The notes under the pieces: model-generated
The model's database searches: none
Seen by the model: only the letters and a program-made list of their open reading frames with translations
Told to the model about the DNA's origin: nothing
In this document: positions 26,029-34,972 of the stretch, in pieces
Position numbering within the stretch: position 1 is the stretch's first letter
Layout: each line of letters begins with the position of its first letter
Position numbers and translations under genes: made by a program
From: Marvinbryantia formatexigens
GTDB lineage: Bacteria; Bacillota; Clostridia; Oscillospirales; Ruminococcaceae
DNA: 64,000 bases
Reading direction: 5' to 3'
Assembly (NCBI GenBank): GCA_021771035.1
Contig: JAETPU010000003.1
Location: 62,001-126,000, forward strand

Positions 26029-26703
26029 ATGATTTATGTCACAGGGGATCTGCACGGGGACTTTTCCCGGCTGCAGAGCCCGAAATTAAAAAAGCTAAAA
26101 AAAGGGGATTTCCTCATTGTATGCGGGGACTTCGGCTTTTTGTGGGACGGCTCCCGGGAGGAGCAGCAGGTTTTAAATAAGCTGGGCAAGCTCAAATATA
26201 CCATCCTGTTTGTGGATGGCGTCCATGAGAATTTCCAGCTGCTGGATGCGGTTGAGGAGCAGGACTGGAAGGGCGGCCGTGTGGGCGTGGTGCGCCCGAA
26301 TGTGCTGCACCTGCACCGGGGCGAGTTCTACGAACTGGAGGGCAAGACCTTTTTCACCCTGGGCGGCGGAGACGATCTGCTTTTGGATGTGGAGGCCGGG
26401 GAATACAATGCCAGAAGTATGCCCACCATGGAACAGCTCCGGCAGGCCTACCACAAGCTTGAGGAACGGGATTTTACCATGGATTATATCATCACCCACG
26501 ACTGTTCCTCCAAGGTCAAGCAGTTCTTGGATCTCAACGCCCAGGACGGAGCCGTTCATTTAAACTATCTCAACTCCTATTTTGAAGCGCTGTATGAGCG
26601 GGCGAAGTTTCGGCACTGGTTTTTCGGCGCCTACCATATGGACAAGCGGATACCGCCCCGGTGTTCGGCGGTATACCGGGAAATTCTGCCCATCGGGGAG
26701 TAA
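26029..26703 (+). CDS. Calcineurin-like metallophosphoesterase
   Basis: 224 residues. Metal-binding motifs of the fold are present: TGDLHGD (residues 5-11), CGDFGFLWDG (~32-41), GVHENFQLL where most relatives have GNHE, ITHDCS, and a C-terminal FFGAYHMDKRI in place of the usual GHTH. The family hydrolyses phosphate esters with a dinuclear metal centre; substrate unknown. The start is the ATG that begins the MIYVTGDLHGD motif; an upstream frame is unsupported. Confidence 0.88.
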   Translation: MIYVTGDLHGDFSRLQSPKLKKLKKGDFLIVCGDFGFLWDGSREEQQVLNKLGKLKYTILFVDGVHENFQLLDAVEEQDWKGGRVGVVRPNVLHLHRGEFYELEGKTFFTLGGGDDLLLDVEAGEYNARSMPTMEQLRQAYHKLEERDFTMDYIITHDCSSKVKQFLDLNAQDGAVHLNYLNSYFEALYERAKFRHWFFGAYHMDKRIPPRCSAVYREILPIGE

Positions 26704-26784
26704 GCCCGCCGGGTTTAGAAAACGAAATCACCGCACTGCCGGGGCCCCTTGGGTTCCGGCGTTCTTTTTAAGGAGGAATGGAAG

Positions 26785-27480
26785 ATGGCGCCACGGTACC
26801 ACACCCTACTGATGGACGCGGACAGAACGCTCTTTGATTTTGAGCGGAGTGAAGCGCAGGCTCTTGAGCGCACCTTACAGGACTTTTCCCTGCCCTTTTC
26901 CCAGGAGATCCTAAGGGCCTATATTCAGATTAACGAGGCGCTTTGGAGAAAGCTGGAACTGAGAGAAATCTCCCGGAGCCGGCTGCAGGCCGCCCGGTTT
27001 GAGGGGCTGCTCCAGGCTATCGGAGCGCCCGGCGAGCCCGGACAACTCAACGAGCGCTATGTGGAGCACCTGGGAGAGGGGAATTTTCTTCTGCCCGGGG
27101 CAGCGCAGGTGTGCCGCCGGCTGAGCAAAGCGTGCAGGCTGGTTTTAGTGACCAACGGCCTGCACAAGGCCCAGACGCGCAGATTTGCAACCAGTGAGAT
27201 AAAACCCTATTTCAGCGGCCTTTTTATCTCGGAGGATTTGGGCTGTGACAAGCCGGATCCCGCGTTTTTTGACGCGGTGCTCACCGCCCTGGGAAACCCG
27301 CCGCGCCGCCAGCTCCTGGTGGTTGGGGATTCCCTCTCCTCGGATATCCAGGGAGCAGCCAACGCGGGGCTGGATGCCTGCTGGCTGAATCCCAAGGGAG
27401 CCGCCCGGCCTCAGGGATTGCCCATCGCCTATGAGATTCGTGCGCTCGAGGAACTGGTCCCCATTGTTTTGGGAAAATGA
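26785..27480 (+). CDS. HAD-family phosphatase, YjjG-like
   Basis: 231 residues, subfamily I HAD with a helical cap. Motif I DADRTLFDF (Asp11/Asp13), motif II VTNG, motif III Lys in CDKPDPAFFD and motif IV GDSLSSDIQGA are all intact, so it should be catalytically active. The DADxTLFDF pattern is that of YjjG/YfnB-type pyrimidine nucleotidases that clear noncanonical nucleotides. AAGGAGG precedes the ATG. It follows the phosphoesterase by 81 bp in the same direction. Confidence 0.9.
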   Translation: MAPRYHTLLMDADRTLFDFERSEAQALERTLQDFSLPFSQEILRAYIQINEALWRKLELREISRSRLQAARFEGLLQAIGAPGEPGQLNERYVEHLGEGNFLLPGAAQVCRRLSKACRLVLVTNGLHKAQTRRFATSEIKPYFSGLFISEDLGCDKPDPAFFDAVLTALGNPPRRQLLVVGDSLSSDIQGAANAGLDACWLNPKGAARPQGLPIAYEIRALEELVPIVLGK

Positions 27481-27499
27481 GGAGCACGTGCAGGGCCCC

Positions 27500-28010
27500 G
27501 CTCTCTGCCGGCCTCTACTGATTGAGTCTGTAAAACTGCCTCAAGGGGTACCGAAGGGGGAGATACCAAAGAGGGGCTCTCCCCTCTTTGGCGGCTCTTT
27601 CCCCCTTTTCTGGCCATGCAGACCACTATTTGGAACTTGCTGCAGAGTTTTGAACTTGTTTCAAAACTCATGGAGGTGCTGTGGGATTACCGTTTCGGTA
27701 AAGCCCAAAGCACCTCCCTGCATTGAGCAGGCAGGGAGAGGAAAACTAAAAGTGTAGTTTTTCTGAATTTGCATGAAATAGGGTGATTTGCACCCAAGAA
27801 AACTATCTTCCAATTCCCTCCCCAAGCCCCTGCCGCCGGGATGCGGGTAGTTCATTCTTGGCCTAGTAGTACGGCATCCCTTGTGAGAATTGAAACCAGT
27901 TTCAATTCTCCGTAGTTAATGCCAGCGGAAAAGTACCCAAAGGCCACAAAGCAAGTCTGAAGATTAAATTGAATCTGCGGAAGTTTTGGCTTGTCCAAAA
28001 CTTCAAAGGG
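27500..28010. repeat. Mosaic hairpin-repeat array C
   Basis: The shortest and clearest copy of the family. Module order: CCAAAGAGGGG/CCCCTCTTTGG (27566-27591); TGGCC-like hairpin; GAGTTTTGAA-CTTG stem (27645-27669); GGAGGTGCT/AGCACCTCC (27672-27717) enclosing TTACCG-TTT-CGGTAA; a ~110 bp linker shared with array A (15900-16015); inverted GGGATGC unit (27838-27880) with GAGAATTGAAAC stem (27885-27910); GAAGTTTTGG-CTTG stem (27980-28004). No coding content. It starts right after the HAD stop codon and ends ~200 bp before the next promoter. Confidence 0.8.
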
Positions 28011-28209
28011 ACACTGCCGAACCGCCTGCGGCCGCGCCATATCCGCCATGTGCAAACGAATCAGGAAATCGCCTGCGCTCAGAGAAATCGACAATTTGTA
28101 AATCCGTCCGGAAGTACAGGAAACCGGGCGCTGACATCGCTGACGGCAGAAATCGGATGAATCGGAGTATTCACGGACAAACTAACACCATGAAGCCTCC
28201 TGTCTCTCA

Positions 28210-28238
28210 TTGCCATAGAAAATATTTTCTGATATACT
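28210..28238 (+). promoter_or_regulatory. SigA promoter of the YheO-type regulator operon
   Basis: TTGCCA (28210-28215), 17 bp, TATACT (28233-28238), about 49 bp before the ATG. Confidence 0.75.
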
Positions 28239-28286
28239 AATTTTAAGTTTGAACTTTTATCAAAACGCAGGCCGGAGGAAAACACC

Positions 28287-28997
28287 ATGAAGACAATTTA
28301 CGATGAGCTGGAGCTGTTTCGGCAGTTTTTGAACCTGGTGGAACACCACTTTGGCGAAAACTGCGAGATTCTTCTCCATGACTATACCGGAGAGGGCCGC
28401 ACCACAATCCTGGATATCCGCAACGGGCAGGTGACAAACCGCCGGGCCGGAGATACCGACAGCACCTTTGGGCTGCAGGTGTCCGCCGGGGAGCGCAGCG
28501 GCGAGGACTGCTACAACCGGATTATCCATACCCGGGACGGCAAGGTGATCCGTTCCTCCACCATGGTAATCCATGGGGAAAACCATCTTCCCATCGGCAC
28601 CATCTGCCTGAACATGGATATCAGCGAAACAGTGCGGTTCGAGGAATTTCTGCGCCGCTACAACCGCTATGAGGTCGCCCCGCCCAGCGAGGAGGCCTCT
28701 TCCGATATCCCGGATGTCAGCGAAATGCTGGAGCAGATGCTTCAGCAGGCCCAGCGCAAGGTGGGCAAATCCCCGCTCTTTATGAGCCGGGAGGACAAGC
28801 TGCAGTTTCTGCGGCTCCTGGACGGCCGCGGCGCATTCTTAATCACCAAATCCGGCGATAAAGTATGCGAATTTTTAAATATTTCAAAATTCACTTTGTA
28901 TAACTATCTGGACACCATCCGCAAGGAGGAAGCCGAAGCCCAGGAGCGCATGAACGCATCCGGAAAGGAGCCCCAGCATGGATCAGAAGAAAATTGA
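28287..28997 (+). CDS. YheO-like PAS/HTH transcriptional regulator
   Basis: 236 residues. The N-terminal half is a YheO-type PAS domain ([19 protein letters not shown], then [12 protein letters not shown] at ~112-123); the C-terminal part has the HTH that ends this family, [20 protein letters not shown] followed by [17 protein letters not shown]. Such proteins are thought to sense a small ligand; targets unknown. A glutamine/glutamate linker (~135-160) joins the domains. RBS GGAGG. Its 3' end overlaps the DUF896 gene by 20 bp. Confidence 0.87.
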   Translation: MKTIYDELELFRQFLNLVEHHFGENCEILLHDYTGEGRTTILDIRNGQVTNRRAGDTDSTFGLQVSAGERSGEDCYNRIIHTRDGKVIRSSTMVIHGENHLPIGTICLNMDISETVRFEEFLRRYNRYEVAPPSEEASSDIPDVSEMLEQMLQQAQRKVGKSPLFMSREDKLQFLRLLDGRGAFLITKSGDKVCEFLNISKFTLYNYLDTIRKEEAEAQERMNASGKEPQHGSEEN

Positions 28998-29187
28998 CCG
29001 AATCAACGAACTGGCGCGAAAATCCCGTACCCAGGCATTAACCCAGCAGGAAAAAGAGGAACAGGCCCGGCTGCGCCAGGAATTTATTGAATCCTACCGC
29101 AGAAGCCTGCAGGCCCAGCTGGACAGCATTGTACTGGTGGATGAAGAGGGGAACCGAACCCCGCTGCGCCGCAAACAGGAGGACTAG
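28978..29187 (+). CDS. DUF896 (YnzC-like) protein
   Basis: 69 residues matching the small DUF896 family: [20 protein letters not shown] (two-helix hairpin), [20 protein letters not shown], then a short C-terminal tail ending [10 protein letters not shown]. subtilis YnzC/YneB-operon relatives are linked to SOS and sporulation contexts, but no biochemical role is established. The 20 bp overlap with the YheO gene implies translational coupling. Confidence 0.92.
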   Translation: MDQKKIDRINELARKSRTQALTQQEKEEQARLRQEFIESYRRSLQAQLDSIVLVDEEGNRTPLRRKQED

Positions 29188-29296
29188 GCCCCAGAGCCCT
29201 ATTACCAATGGCGCCGGAGCCGTCAAAGCTTCCCTTAACCCTGGGGATCCGGCTGAAGCGATGGGAGAAACTCAATGCTTGAAGGAGGCGTGCAGG

Positions 29297-29710
29297 ATGC
29301 CGCAGCAAACCACCTTTTTACAGGAGACAAAAGCGCTGCTTGGAGAAACGCTGTTCCCGGTGTGGGAGGAATTGTGCCGTTTCATTGATGAGAGATATGA
29401 AATGGAGCATCTCTGGAACTACGGCGGCAAGCAGTGGCAGTATGAATATAAATTCCGCAGGGGCGGCAAAACCCTGTGCGCCCTGTACGCCAGAGAAGAT
29501 ACGATAGGCGTGCTTGTGGTTTTGGGAAAAGCGGAACAGGAAAAATTCAAATTGCAGCTTTCCGGCTTTTCCGGGGAGGTACGGGCATTGTTTGAGGAAA
29601 CCCCGGCCTATCACGATGGAAAATGGCTGATGCTTTTGCCCCGGGACACCTCTGTGCTTCAGGATTTGGAACGCCTGCTCCTTCTCAAGCGCAGGCCAAA
29701 TCGAAAATGA
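29297..29710 (+). CDS. DUF3788 family protein
   Basis: 137 residues. Recognisable as DUF3788 by EELCRFIDERYEMEHLWNYG, KWQYEYKFRRGGKTLCALYA and the ending KWLMLLPRDTSVLQDLERLL. Function unknown. The ATG has AAGGAGG 8 bases upstream; a much longer open frame (from 29087) would overlap DUF896 in another frame and is rejected. Third gene in the YheO transcription unit, 109 bp after DUF896. Confidence 0.85.
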   Translation: MPQQTTFLQETKALLGETLFPVWEELCRFIDERYEMEHLWNYGGKQWQYEYKFRRGGKTLCALYAREDTIGVLVVLGKAEQEKFKLQLSGFSGEVRALFEETPAYHDGKWLMLLPRDTSVLQDLERLLLLKRRPNRK

Positions 29711-29975
29711 CAGGGTTGCGCGGGACTGTTACAGGAAGGGCCTCCTCCGGTTTTGCCACACACCATTTCGCGCAGCCCCCATTTGCCATGAGCTCCGGAA
29801 CCTTTGGGGACGGCAGCCCGGAAGCGCTCCGCCCAGGACACAGCCCGGCGTTAAAATTTTTTTGAATTGGAAGGAACCCCCATGTGTAACAGCGCCTTAC
29901 CGGCGAACACTATTAGCAGAGCGCTGAAACCAGTCACGCGCTTTGAGAATGGTAACGCGGAAAGGAGTCTGAACT

Positions 29976-30176
29976 ATGAGCACACACATGAAGCAGTCCA
30001 CTACAGCTGCTATCGCCGGCGTGGCGGTGGCAATGGCGGCCGGTACCGCAGCCTACATGGCGGCGAACCACCACCGTTCCAGCAAATCCCCTATGAAAAA
30101 GCTCAAGAAAAATGCCGGCAAGGCAATGCGCGCAGTTGGAGATGCCATCGACAACGTCTCCTATATGATGAAATAG
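29976..30176 (+). CDS. Small membrane-associated protein of unknown function
   Basis: 66 residues with AAAGGAG upstream and a strong terminator directly after. A hydrophobic Ala/Gly/Met-rich helix (TAAIAGVAVAMAAGTAAYMA, ~9-30) is followed by a basic linker (KSPMKKLKKNAGKAMR) and an amphipathic end (AVGDAIDNVSYMMK). It looks like a single-helix membrane protein with a cytosolic basic segment. No family recognised. Confidence 0.7.
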   Translation: MSTHMKQSTTAAIAGVAVAMAAGTAAYMAANHHRSSKSPMKKLKKNAGKAMRAVGDAIDNVSYMMK

Positions 30177-30190
30177 TTCCCGCCTATTGG

Positions 30191-30237
30191 CAAACGGGGA
30201 GGAATCTCGTGGAGATCCCTCCCCGTTTGTTTTTTTC
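30191..30237 (+). terminator. Terminator after the small membrane protein
   Basis: AAACGGGGAGG pairs with CCTCCCCGTTT (allowing one unpaired base) and is followed by T7. The remaining ~300 bp to the next promoter shows no gene. Confidence 0.9.
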
Positions 30238-30535
30238 TGTGCTACCCTGTTGAGACTGATTTTTAGCGGCGAAGCTATGATACTACCGGGTCGCCGGCCC
30301 CCACCTCATCCAGAATCATATTTTCCGCTTCAGGCAGGAACGCTTTGGCTCTCTTTAGGCGTAAAAAAGGTTTTATCCTCCAACTGGGCTATTATTTGCT
30401 TTTTTGCAAAAAGGCCATCGCTCCGCTCCTGTTTTTATGATCCGGGTATGAGGGCCTCCCGTCTATTTGCATTGTAAAAATCTGGGAAAATTTGCGGTTT
30501 CCACGCTCAATTTCAAGAAAATATAGAGCAAGGGC

Positions 30536-30564
30536 TTGCACGAATCCTGGATTTATAGTTTAAT
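30536..30564 (+). promoter_or_regulatory. SigA promoter of trmL
   Basis: TTGCAC (30536-30541), 17 bp, TTTAAT (30559-30564). A small CCGGC/GCCGG hairpin with a T-run (about 30600-30623) lies between the promoter and the start codon. Confidence 0.6.
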
Positions 30565-30637
30565 AGAATATAACAGCTGTTACATTTTTGAAAATTCCTC
30601 CGGCAGAATCCGCCGGTTTTATTTGGAGGGTATCCCC

Positions 30638-31168
30638 TTGCCAATTCTGAATATTGTGCTGGTTGAGCCGCAGATCCCCCAGAATACGGGGAATATTGCC
30701 CGCACCTGCGCCGTGACAGGCGCCAGGCTGCATCTGGTAAAGCCCCTAGGGTTTTCCATTGACGACAAAAAGTTAAAGCGCGCGGGCCTGGACTACTGGC
30801 ATTACCTGGATATTACTGATTATGACTCCCTGGAGGACTTCTTTTCCCGCAACCCCGGCGCACAGTGCTTTTATTTTTCCACAAAGGCGCAGAACTGCTA
30901 CAGTGATGTGCAGTATCCGGAGAATTGCTATCTGTTTTTTGGCAGAGAGGATGCCGGGCTGCCGGAGGAGCTTTTGGTACAGCATCCCCAGGACTGTGTG
31001 CGCATCCCGATGCGCGGGCCCCTGCGCAGCTTAAATTTGTCGAATTCTGTAGCTATCGGCGTGTATGAGGCGCTGCGGCAGTGGGGGTTCCCCGAACTGC
31101 AGAACCAAGGAAAGCTTACCCGGTACGCCTGGGAAGCGCACGCCCCCAGTAAGCAGCTGAAAGATTAG
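30638..31168 (+). CDS. trmL: tRNA (cytidine(34)-2'-O)-methyltransferase TrmL
   Basis: 176 residues of the SPOUT superfamily, the minimal single-domain TrmL size. It methylates the 2'-OH of the wobble nucleotide in certain leucine tRNAs. Motifs: LNIVLVEPQIPQNTGNIART (motif 1), LFFGREDAGLPEELL (motif 2) and IPMRGPLRSLNLSNSVAIGV (motif 3, trefoil knot). The TTG start follows TTGGAGGG; a longer frame upstream lacks homology. DegV follows 23 bp later. Confidence 0.95.
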   Translation: MPILNIVLVEPQIPQNTGNIARTCAVTGARLHLVKPLGFSIDDKKLKRAGLDYWHYLDITDYDSLEDFFSRNPGAQCFYFSTKAQNCYSDVQYPENCYLFFGREDAGLPEELLVQHPQDCVRIPMRGPLRSLNLSNSVAIGVYEALRQWGFPELQNQGKLTRYAWEAHAPSKQLKD

Positions 31169-31191
31169 GCCGAACCGGCCAGGAGGTAACC

Positions 31192-32079
31192 ATGGAAAAA
31201 ATTAAATTCTTAACCGATTCGGCCTGTGACATCCCCCAGGAGCTGGAAGAGGAATTTGAAATTGACATTATGCCCATCCCCATCGCCATCGAGGGAAAGA
31301 GCTATCTGGAGCGCATGGATTTTTCCACTGAGGAATTCTATGACATCCTGGGCCGGGTTTCCGAAATCCCGGTGACCTCCCACATCACCTCCCCGGTTTT
31401 TCTGGAAAAATATGAGGAGCTCTATCAGGCGGGCTATACCAACGTCATCCACGTCACCATCTGCGGTAATGGCTCCAGTATGTTCAGCGCCGCACAGGTG
31501 GCCCGGGATCTGTTCTTTGAAGAGCATCCCCAGGCCAAGGGCAGCTTTCAGATTGATATTCTGGATTCCAAGACCTATACCATGGCCTACGGCTACCCCA
31601 TTATCCAGGCCGCTAAAATGGCCCGCGCAGGCGAGAGCGCGCAGAAAATCCTGGAATACTTAGAGGACTTTTTCAACTCCGTGGAGATTTACTTCTCTGT
31701 GTTTAACCTGGACTTTGCAAAAAAATCCGGCCGGATCAGCTGCGCCGCTGCCTTTGTGGGAGAGGTTTTGGGCCTGCGGCCCATTATCTCGATTATCGAC
31801 GGTGAAATCAAGATTATCAGCAAGGTGCGCGGGGATAAAAACATTGTCCCCAAGCTGTGTTCCCTGGCCTGCGAGCGCCGGGAAAAGCCCGGAACCCCCT
31901 TCTTCACCCTCCGTGCCATCGGCCCCGAGCCGGCACAGGAGCTGAGCGCCGTTTTGGAAAAGCAGTGGAAGCAGTCCAGCCAGGGGATCTATTATGCGGG
32001 GGCTTCCATCACCATCAATGCCGGGCCAAGGCTGGTGGGCGTGGCTGTTCTCGGGAAAAACCGCGCGAAACAATCATAA
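31192..32079 (+). CDS. DegV family fatty acid-binding protein
   Basis: 295 residues. N-terminal KIKFLTDSACDIPQELEEEF with the usual SACD motif, PVTSHITSPVFLEKYEEL where the TSQ/TSxPS loop contacts the ligand carboxylate, and the SVEIYFSVFNLDFAKKSGRI segment that matches the family LEYLKKGGRI. DegV proteins bind fatty acids and serve as FakB-like partners of a fatty acid kinase; no FakA is encoded here. RBS AGGAGGT. Probably co-transcribed with trmL. Confidence 0.92.
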   Translation: MEKIKFLTDSACDIPQELEEEFEIDIMPIPIAIEGKSYLERMDFSTEEFYDILGRVSEIPVTSHITSPVFLEKYEELYQAGYTNVIHVTICGNGSSMFSAAQVARDLFFEEHPQAKGSFQIDILDSKTYTMAYGYPIIQAAKMARAGESAQKILEYLEDFFNSVEIYFSVFNLDFAKKSGRISCAAAFVGEVLGLRPIISIIDGEIKIISKVRGDKNIVPKLCSLACERREKPGTPFFTLRAIGPEPAQELSAVLEKQWKQSSQGIYYAGASITINAGPRLVGVAVLGKNRAKQS

Positions 32080-32479
32080 CGGGATACCGCAGCCGGACAT
32101 ATCGTCCGGCAGCCCCTATGAAACGGGGGGAAGCAGCAAACGAGGTCCCTGTTGCGGCAAAATCCTGCTGCACTGAACGTGCGGCTGCCCGCAGCGCGGG
32201 TTCCGGCGGCCGCACGTCCCGCACAAAACAGTTAAGCGGCAGCCTTCTCTGTCTTCCCTGTTAAGGCCGTAGACTGCCCCGTAAGCGCAGCGGCGTGACC
32301 TTTTCTATGGCGCGGCGGAGGCATCCCCGAAGCAGAAGTTTTATCAGAAGTTTGAGTGTTCGTATCGATTGGAACCGCCGGGCCAGCCGTCCGGCGATTT
32401 TTCATCTCAGCCAGCGGCCCGCTCCGGGAGACGCTGTCCCGGAGTGGCCCGGAGGGCTTCCCCGCAAGGAGGGATCAGG
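32080..32479. other. Intergenic region without a recognisable gene
   Basis: About 400 bp of GC-rich sequence. Short inverted repeats around 32087-32115 (CCGGACATATCGTCCGG) might act as a terminator for degV but lack a T-run. Confidence 0.35.
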
Positions 32480-33067
32480 TTGGAGGAACGATTGGATATT
32501 TTTAATGAGGACGGCCAATACGCCGGTACCGCCCTGCGCAGCGCGGCACACCGGGACGGGCTCTGGCATCAGGTGGTGCAGTGCTGGGTGGTTTCCCGTG
32601 AGGAACAGAACGTATGGCTGTACTTCCAGCAGCGCAGTGCAAACAAGGAGGATTTTCCCAACCTGTATGATCTGGCGGTGGGAGGCCACATCGGCGCCGG
32701 CGAATCCCCCCAGACGGCGGCGGTGCGGGAAATTCGGGAGGAAATTGGCCTGAGGCTTTCGCCCAATGAGCTGGAATACCTGGGGGACACAAGGGAAATC
32801 ATCCAGTTTCCGGACTTTTTCGATCGGGAAATTGCCCGGGTATTCTATTATGAGGCCCAGCACCTCCCCTTTCAGGTGGGCGAGGAGGTGAGCCGGATGA
32901 TCCGTGTGAGCCTTGAGGACTATCTGCAATGGGATCGCCATCAGACAGACCAGCTTTGGGTATACCCGCTGGACGGGCGGCCCATTCTCTCCGGGCGCAA
33001 TGACTGGTGTATCCATGAAGGGGTTTTTGAGCCGCTGATCCTTCCCAGAATCCTGAAAAAGCGCTGA
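32480..33067 (+). CDS. Nudix hydrolase, IPP-isomerase-like (YfcD type)
   Basis: 195 residues. The start is a TTG (reads LEERLDIFNEDG) just after AAGGAGGG. The fold opening RSAAHRDGLWHQVVQCWVV and a Nudix box at ~69-91 (GGHIGAGES... REIREEIGL) are intact; the family consensus GX5EX7REUXEEXGU is satisfied. YfcD-like Nudix proteins hydrolyse or isomerise diphosphate compounds; the exact substrate is unknown. Confidence 0.9.
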   Translation: MEERLDIFNEDGQYAGTALRSAAHRDGLWHQVVQCWVVSREEQNVWLYFQQRSANKEDFPNLYDLAVGGHIGAGESPQTAAVREIREEIGLRLSPNELEYLGDTREIIQFPDFFDREIARVFYYEAQHLPFQVGEEVSRMIRVSLEDYLQWDRHQTDQLWVYPLDGRPILSGRNDWCIHEGVFEPLILPRILKKR

Positions 33068-33125
33068 AACTCCTGGTTTTTTGTGAATGCAACCCAGAGT
33101 TGACAAGTTGCAAAGCGCTGTTTTC

Positions 33126-33154
33126 TTGTTCTTTGCAGCCGCAGAGGGTATGAT
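33126..33154 (+). promoter_or_regulatory. SigA promoter of the XRE/pentapeptide gene
   Basis: TTGTTC (33126-33131), 17 bp, TATGAT (33149-33154), with the start codon 33 bp downstream. A TTGACA about 25 bp further upstream lacks a -10 partner. Confidence 0.65.
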
Positions 33155-33186
33155 AGGGAACAGAACTTGAACAGGAGGAACCAGGT

Positions 33187-33966
33187 GTGCAAGATTTTTC
33201 TGAAAAATTAGTGTCCCTTCGCCGCTCCAAAGGCCTTTCCCAGGAACAGCTGGCCCAGGCCTTGGGCGTATCCCGGCAGTCTGTCAGCAAGTGGGAATCC
33301 GGCGGGGCGATGCCGGAGTTGGGAAAGCTGCTGGCGCTCTCGGATCTGTTTGGCGTCAGTGTGGATACGCTGATCCGGGCCGGCGGGGCTTCTGTGCCGT
33401 CGGAAGCCGTCAATGTCTCCAATGAGGAATTCCAGCAGGTCAGCCATCAGCTCAGCGAAATCCAGGCCACGCTCCGGCGCCGGGAGGGCTTTGAATACAA
33501 AAGCCGCCATACGCTGTTCGGCCTTCCGCTGGTGCATATCCATGTCTCCCGGTACCGCCTGTGCGTTGCCAGGGGAATCCTGGCCATCGGGAATATTTCC
33601 ATCGGCCTTTTGAGCATCGGCGGATTTGCCCTGGGCGGAATCTGCCTGGGAGGGTTTGCCCTGGGGCTGCTGGCTGTAGCCGGGCTGTGTGCGGGTATCT
33701 TGGCCCTGGGCGGGTTATCCCTCGGAATTCTGGCCTTCGGCGGAGTGGCAATCGGCTGCTATGCGTTCGGCGGCGTTGCCGTCGCCAGCCAACTGGCTGT
33801 GGGCGGCGCCGCTGTGGGCCGGGTGGCTGTAGGCGCGGCCGCAAAGGGCCAGGAGGTTCTGCTCACCGACGGGGCCTCCAGCGCGCAAATCCTCAGCTTT
33901 CTGCAAACGCATTTCCCGGGCCTGAGCAGCTTTTTCTCCGGGCTTGTGTCCCTGTTTGTGCAATAG
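33187..33966 (+). CDS. XRE regulator with a hydrophobic pentapeptide-repeat tail
   Basis: 259 residues starting at a GTG after AGGAGG. Residues 1-65 are a typical XRE HTH (GLSQEQLAQALGVSRQSVSK then WESGGAMPEL). Residues ~75-105 look like a short coiled coil. From 131 to 221 the chain is about 18 consecutive five-residue units of the form x-x-(A/S)-hydrophobic-G (ILAIG NISIG LLSIG GFALG and so on), then a polar segment and an amphipathic end. This could be a compact beta-helix or a membrane-inserted glycine-zipper bundle, making it a membrane- or oligomer-tethered regulator. Similar XRE proteins occur in Clostridia; function unknown. Confidence 0.85.
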   Translation: MQDFSEKLVSLRRSKGLSQEQLAQALGVSRQSVSKWESGGAMPELGKLLALSDLFGVSVDTLIRAGGASVPSEAVNVSNEEFQQVSHQLSEIQATLRRREGFEYKSRHTLFGLPLVHIHVSRYRLCVARGILAIGNISIGLLSIGGFALGGICLGGFALGLLAVAGLCAGILALGGLSLGILAFGGVAIGCYAFGGVAVASQLAVGGAAVGRVAVGAAAKGQEVLLTDGASSAQILSFLQTHFPGLSSFFSGLVSLFVQ

Positions 33967-34408
33967 CGCTTCTTTTGCGGCTGGTTTAGGGCCTTGGGCC
34001 CGCAGGTGAGGCGTACCGGAGAAAGGCTCTCCCCTTCAGCCGCTGATAATTGGGCCGTTTCACCCGCGGCAGGACCCTGTTGCCGGCTGCGCCTCCCGCT
34101 GGAATCTCCCTGGACTGTGCGCCGAAGCCCCAGAAGGTATTTCCTGCGGCTTTTCGGGACGCTATGAGGGTTTTCTCCGCTTGCGGCATCTATCCGTCCG
34201 GCTTTAAGCGGGGTTGGGGAACCTCCCAGTCATGGATTCCCCATTGAGGCGCCAATTCCAAGGGGCCCGCTTCCGGGCCGCCGGGAGGGTGTAAAGAAGG
34301 CCTTGCGTTTTTCCCCCTGAGATATCTCTAAATTCCCCTTTTCTGTGTGAAGTCCTTATCCTGGGCGCTGCCGGATTTCTCTTGCTTTTCCGGCGGTTTT
34401 ATGACAGC
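33967..34408. other. Intergenic region without a recognisable gene
   Basis: About 440 bp between the XRE gene and a terminator; no supported frame. Confidence 0.35.
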
Positions 34409-34452
34409 AAAAATCCCGGTTTCTCAATTCTGTGAGAAACCGGGATTTTTTA
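34409..34452. terminator. Bidirectional terminator
   Basis: AAAAATCCCGGTTTCTCA pairs perfectly with TGAGAAACCGGGATTTTT across 6 bases. It separates the rightward XRE gene from the leftward DUF2871 operon. Confidence 0.9.
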
Positions 34453-34461
34453 GGTTAAGTA

Positions 34462-34887
34462 TCACTGCAAGCGGGTATCTGCGGCGCGGCGCAGGCACAG
34501 CAAAAACAGAAGCAGCCCCACTCCGGTGAGGATATGGCCGATCCCGGCAAAGCCGGAGATGGCGGCATCCGCACCCTTGGAAAGCTCTGTTCCCAGCACC
34601 TGTACGGTTCCCCGAACCAACAGCATCAGGGAGGTAAGCGGCACGCCGAGATTATAGACAATCAAAAAGCCTCCAAACCGCTTTTGGCGGGTGAGCGATG
34701 GAGTTGCCCTGGCAAACAGTGCAGCCAGCAGAAAGACTACCATTCCCAGCAAAAACAGATGGGTATGGACCTTGCCCAGCGCCGTAACGCCGTCAAATCC
34801 ATTGAATTTTGTAAACTCGCGGTAAAATACCCCCGCTGCCATAGCGGCGAGCGCGTATCCCAATGCAAAATTGAGCAGTTTCTTCAT
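34462..34887 (-). CDS. DUF2871 membrane protein
   Basis: 141 residues with four predicted helices: KLLNFALGYALAAMAAGVFY, HTHLFLLGMVVFLLAALFAR, FGGFLIVYNLGVPLTSLMLL and GIGHILTGVGLLLFLLCLRR. The early FYREFTKFNGF and LGKVHTHLF motifs are characteristic of DUF2871. Histidines in helix 2 and helix 4 resemble haem-ligand spacing seen in related cytochrome-like families, but haem binding is not established. RBS GGAGG. Last gene of a TetR-headed operon. Confidence 0.85.
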   Translation of the reverse strand: MKKLLNFALGYALAAMAAGVFYREFTKFNGFDGVTALGKVHTHLFLLGMVVFLLAALFARATPSLTRQKRFGGFLIVYNLGVPLTSLMLLVRGTVQVLGTELSKGADAAISGFAGIGHILTGVGLLLFLLCLRRAADTRLQ

Positions 34888-34972
34888 GGTGTTTCCTCCG
34901 TCCTCTCCAAAATTGACAGGATTGCCAGACTGGTTTTCCTTAAAACAAAGGCGTCCCGCCGCGGCGCGGGCT

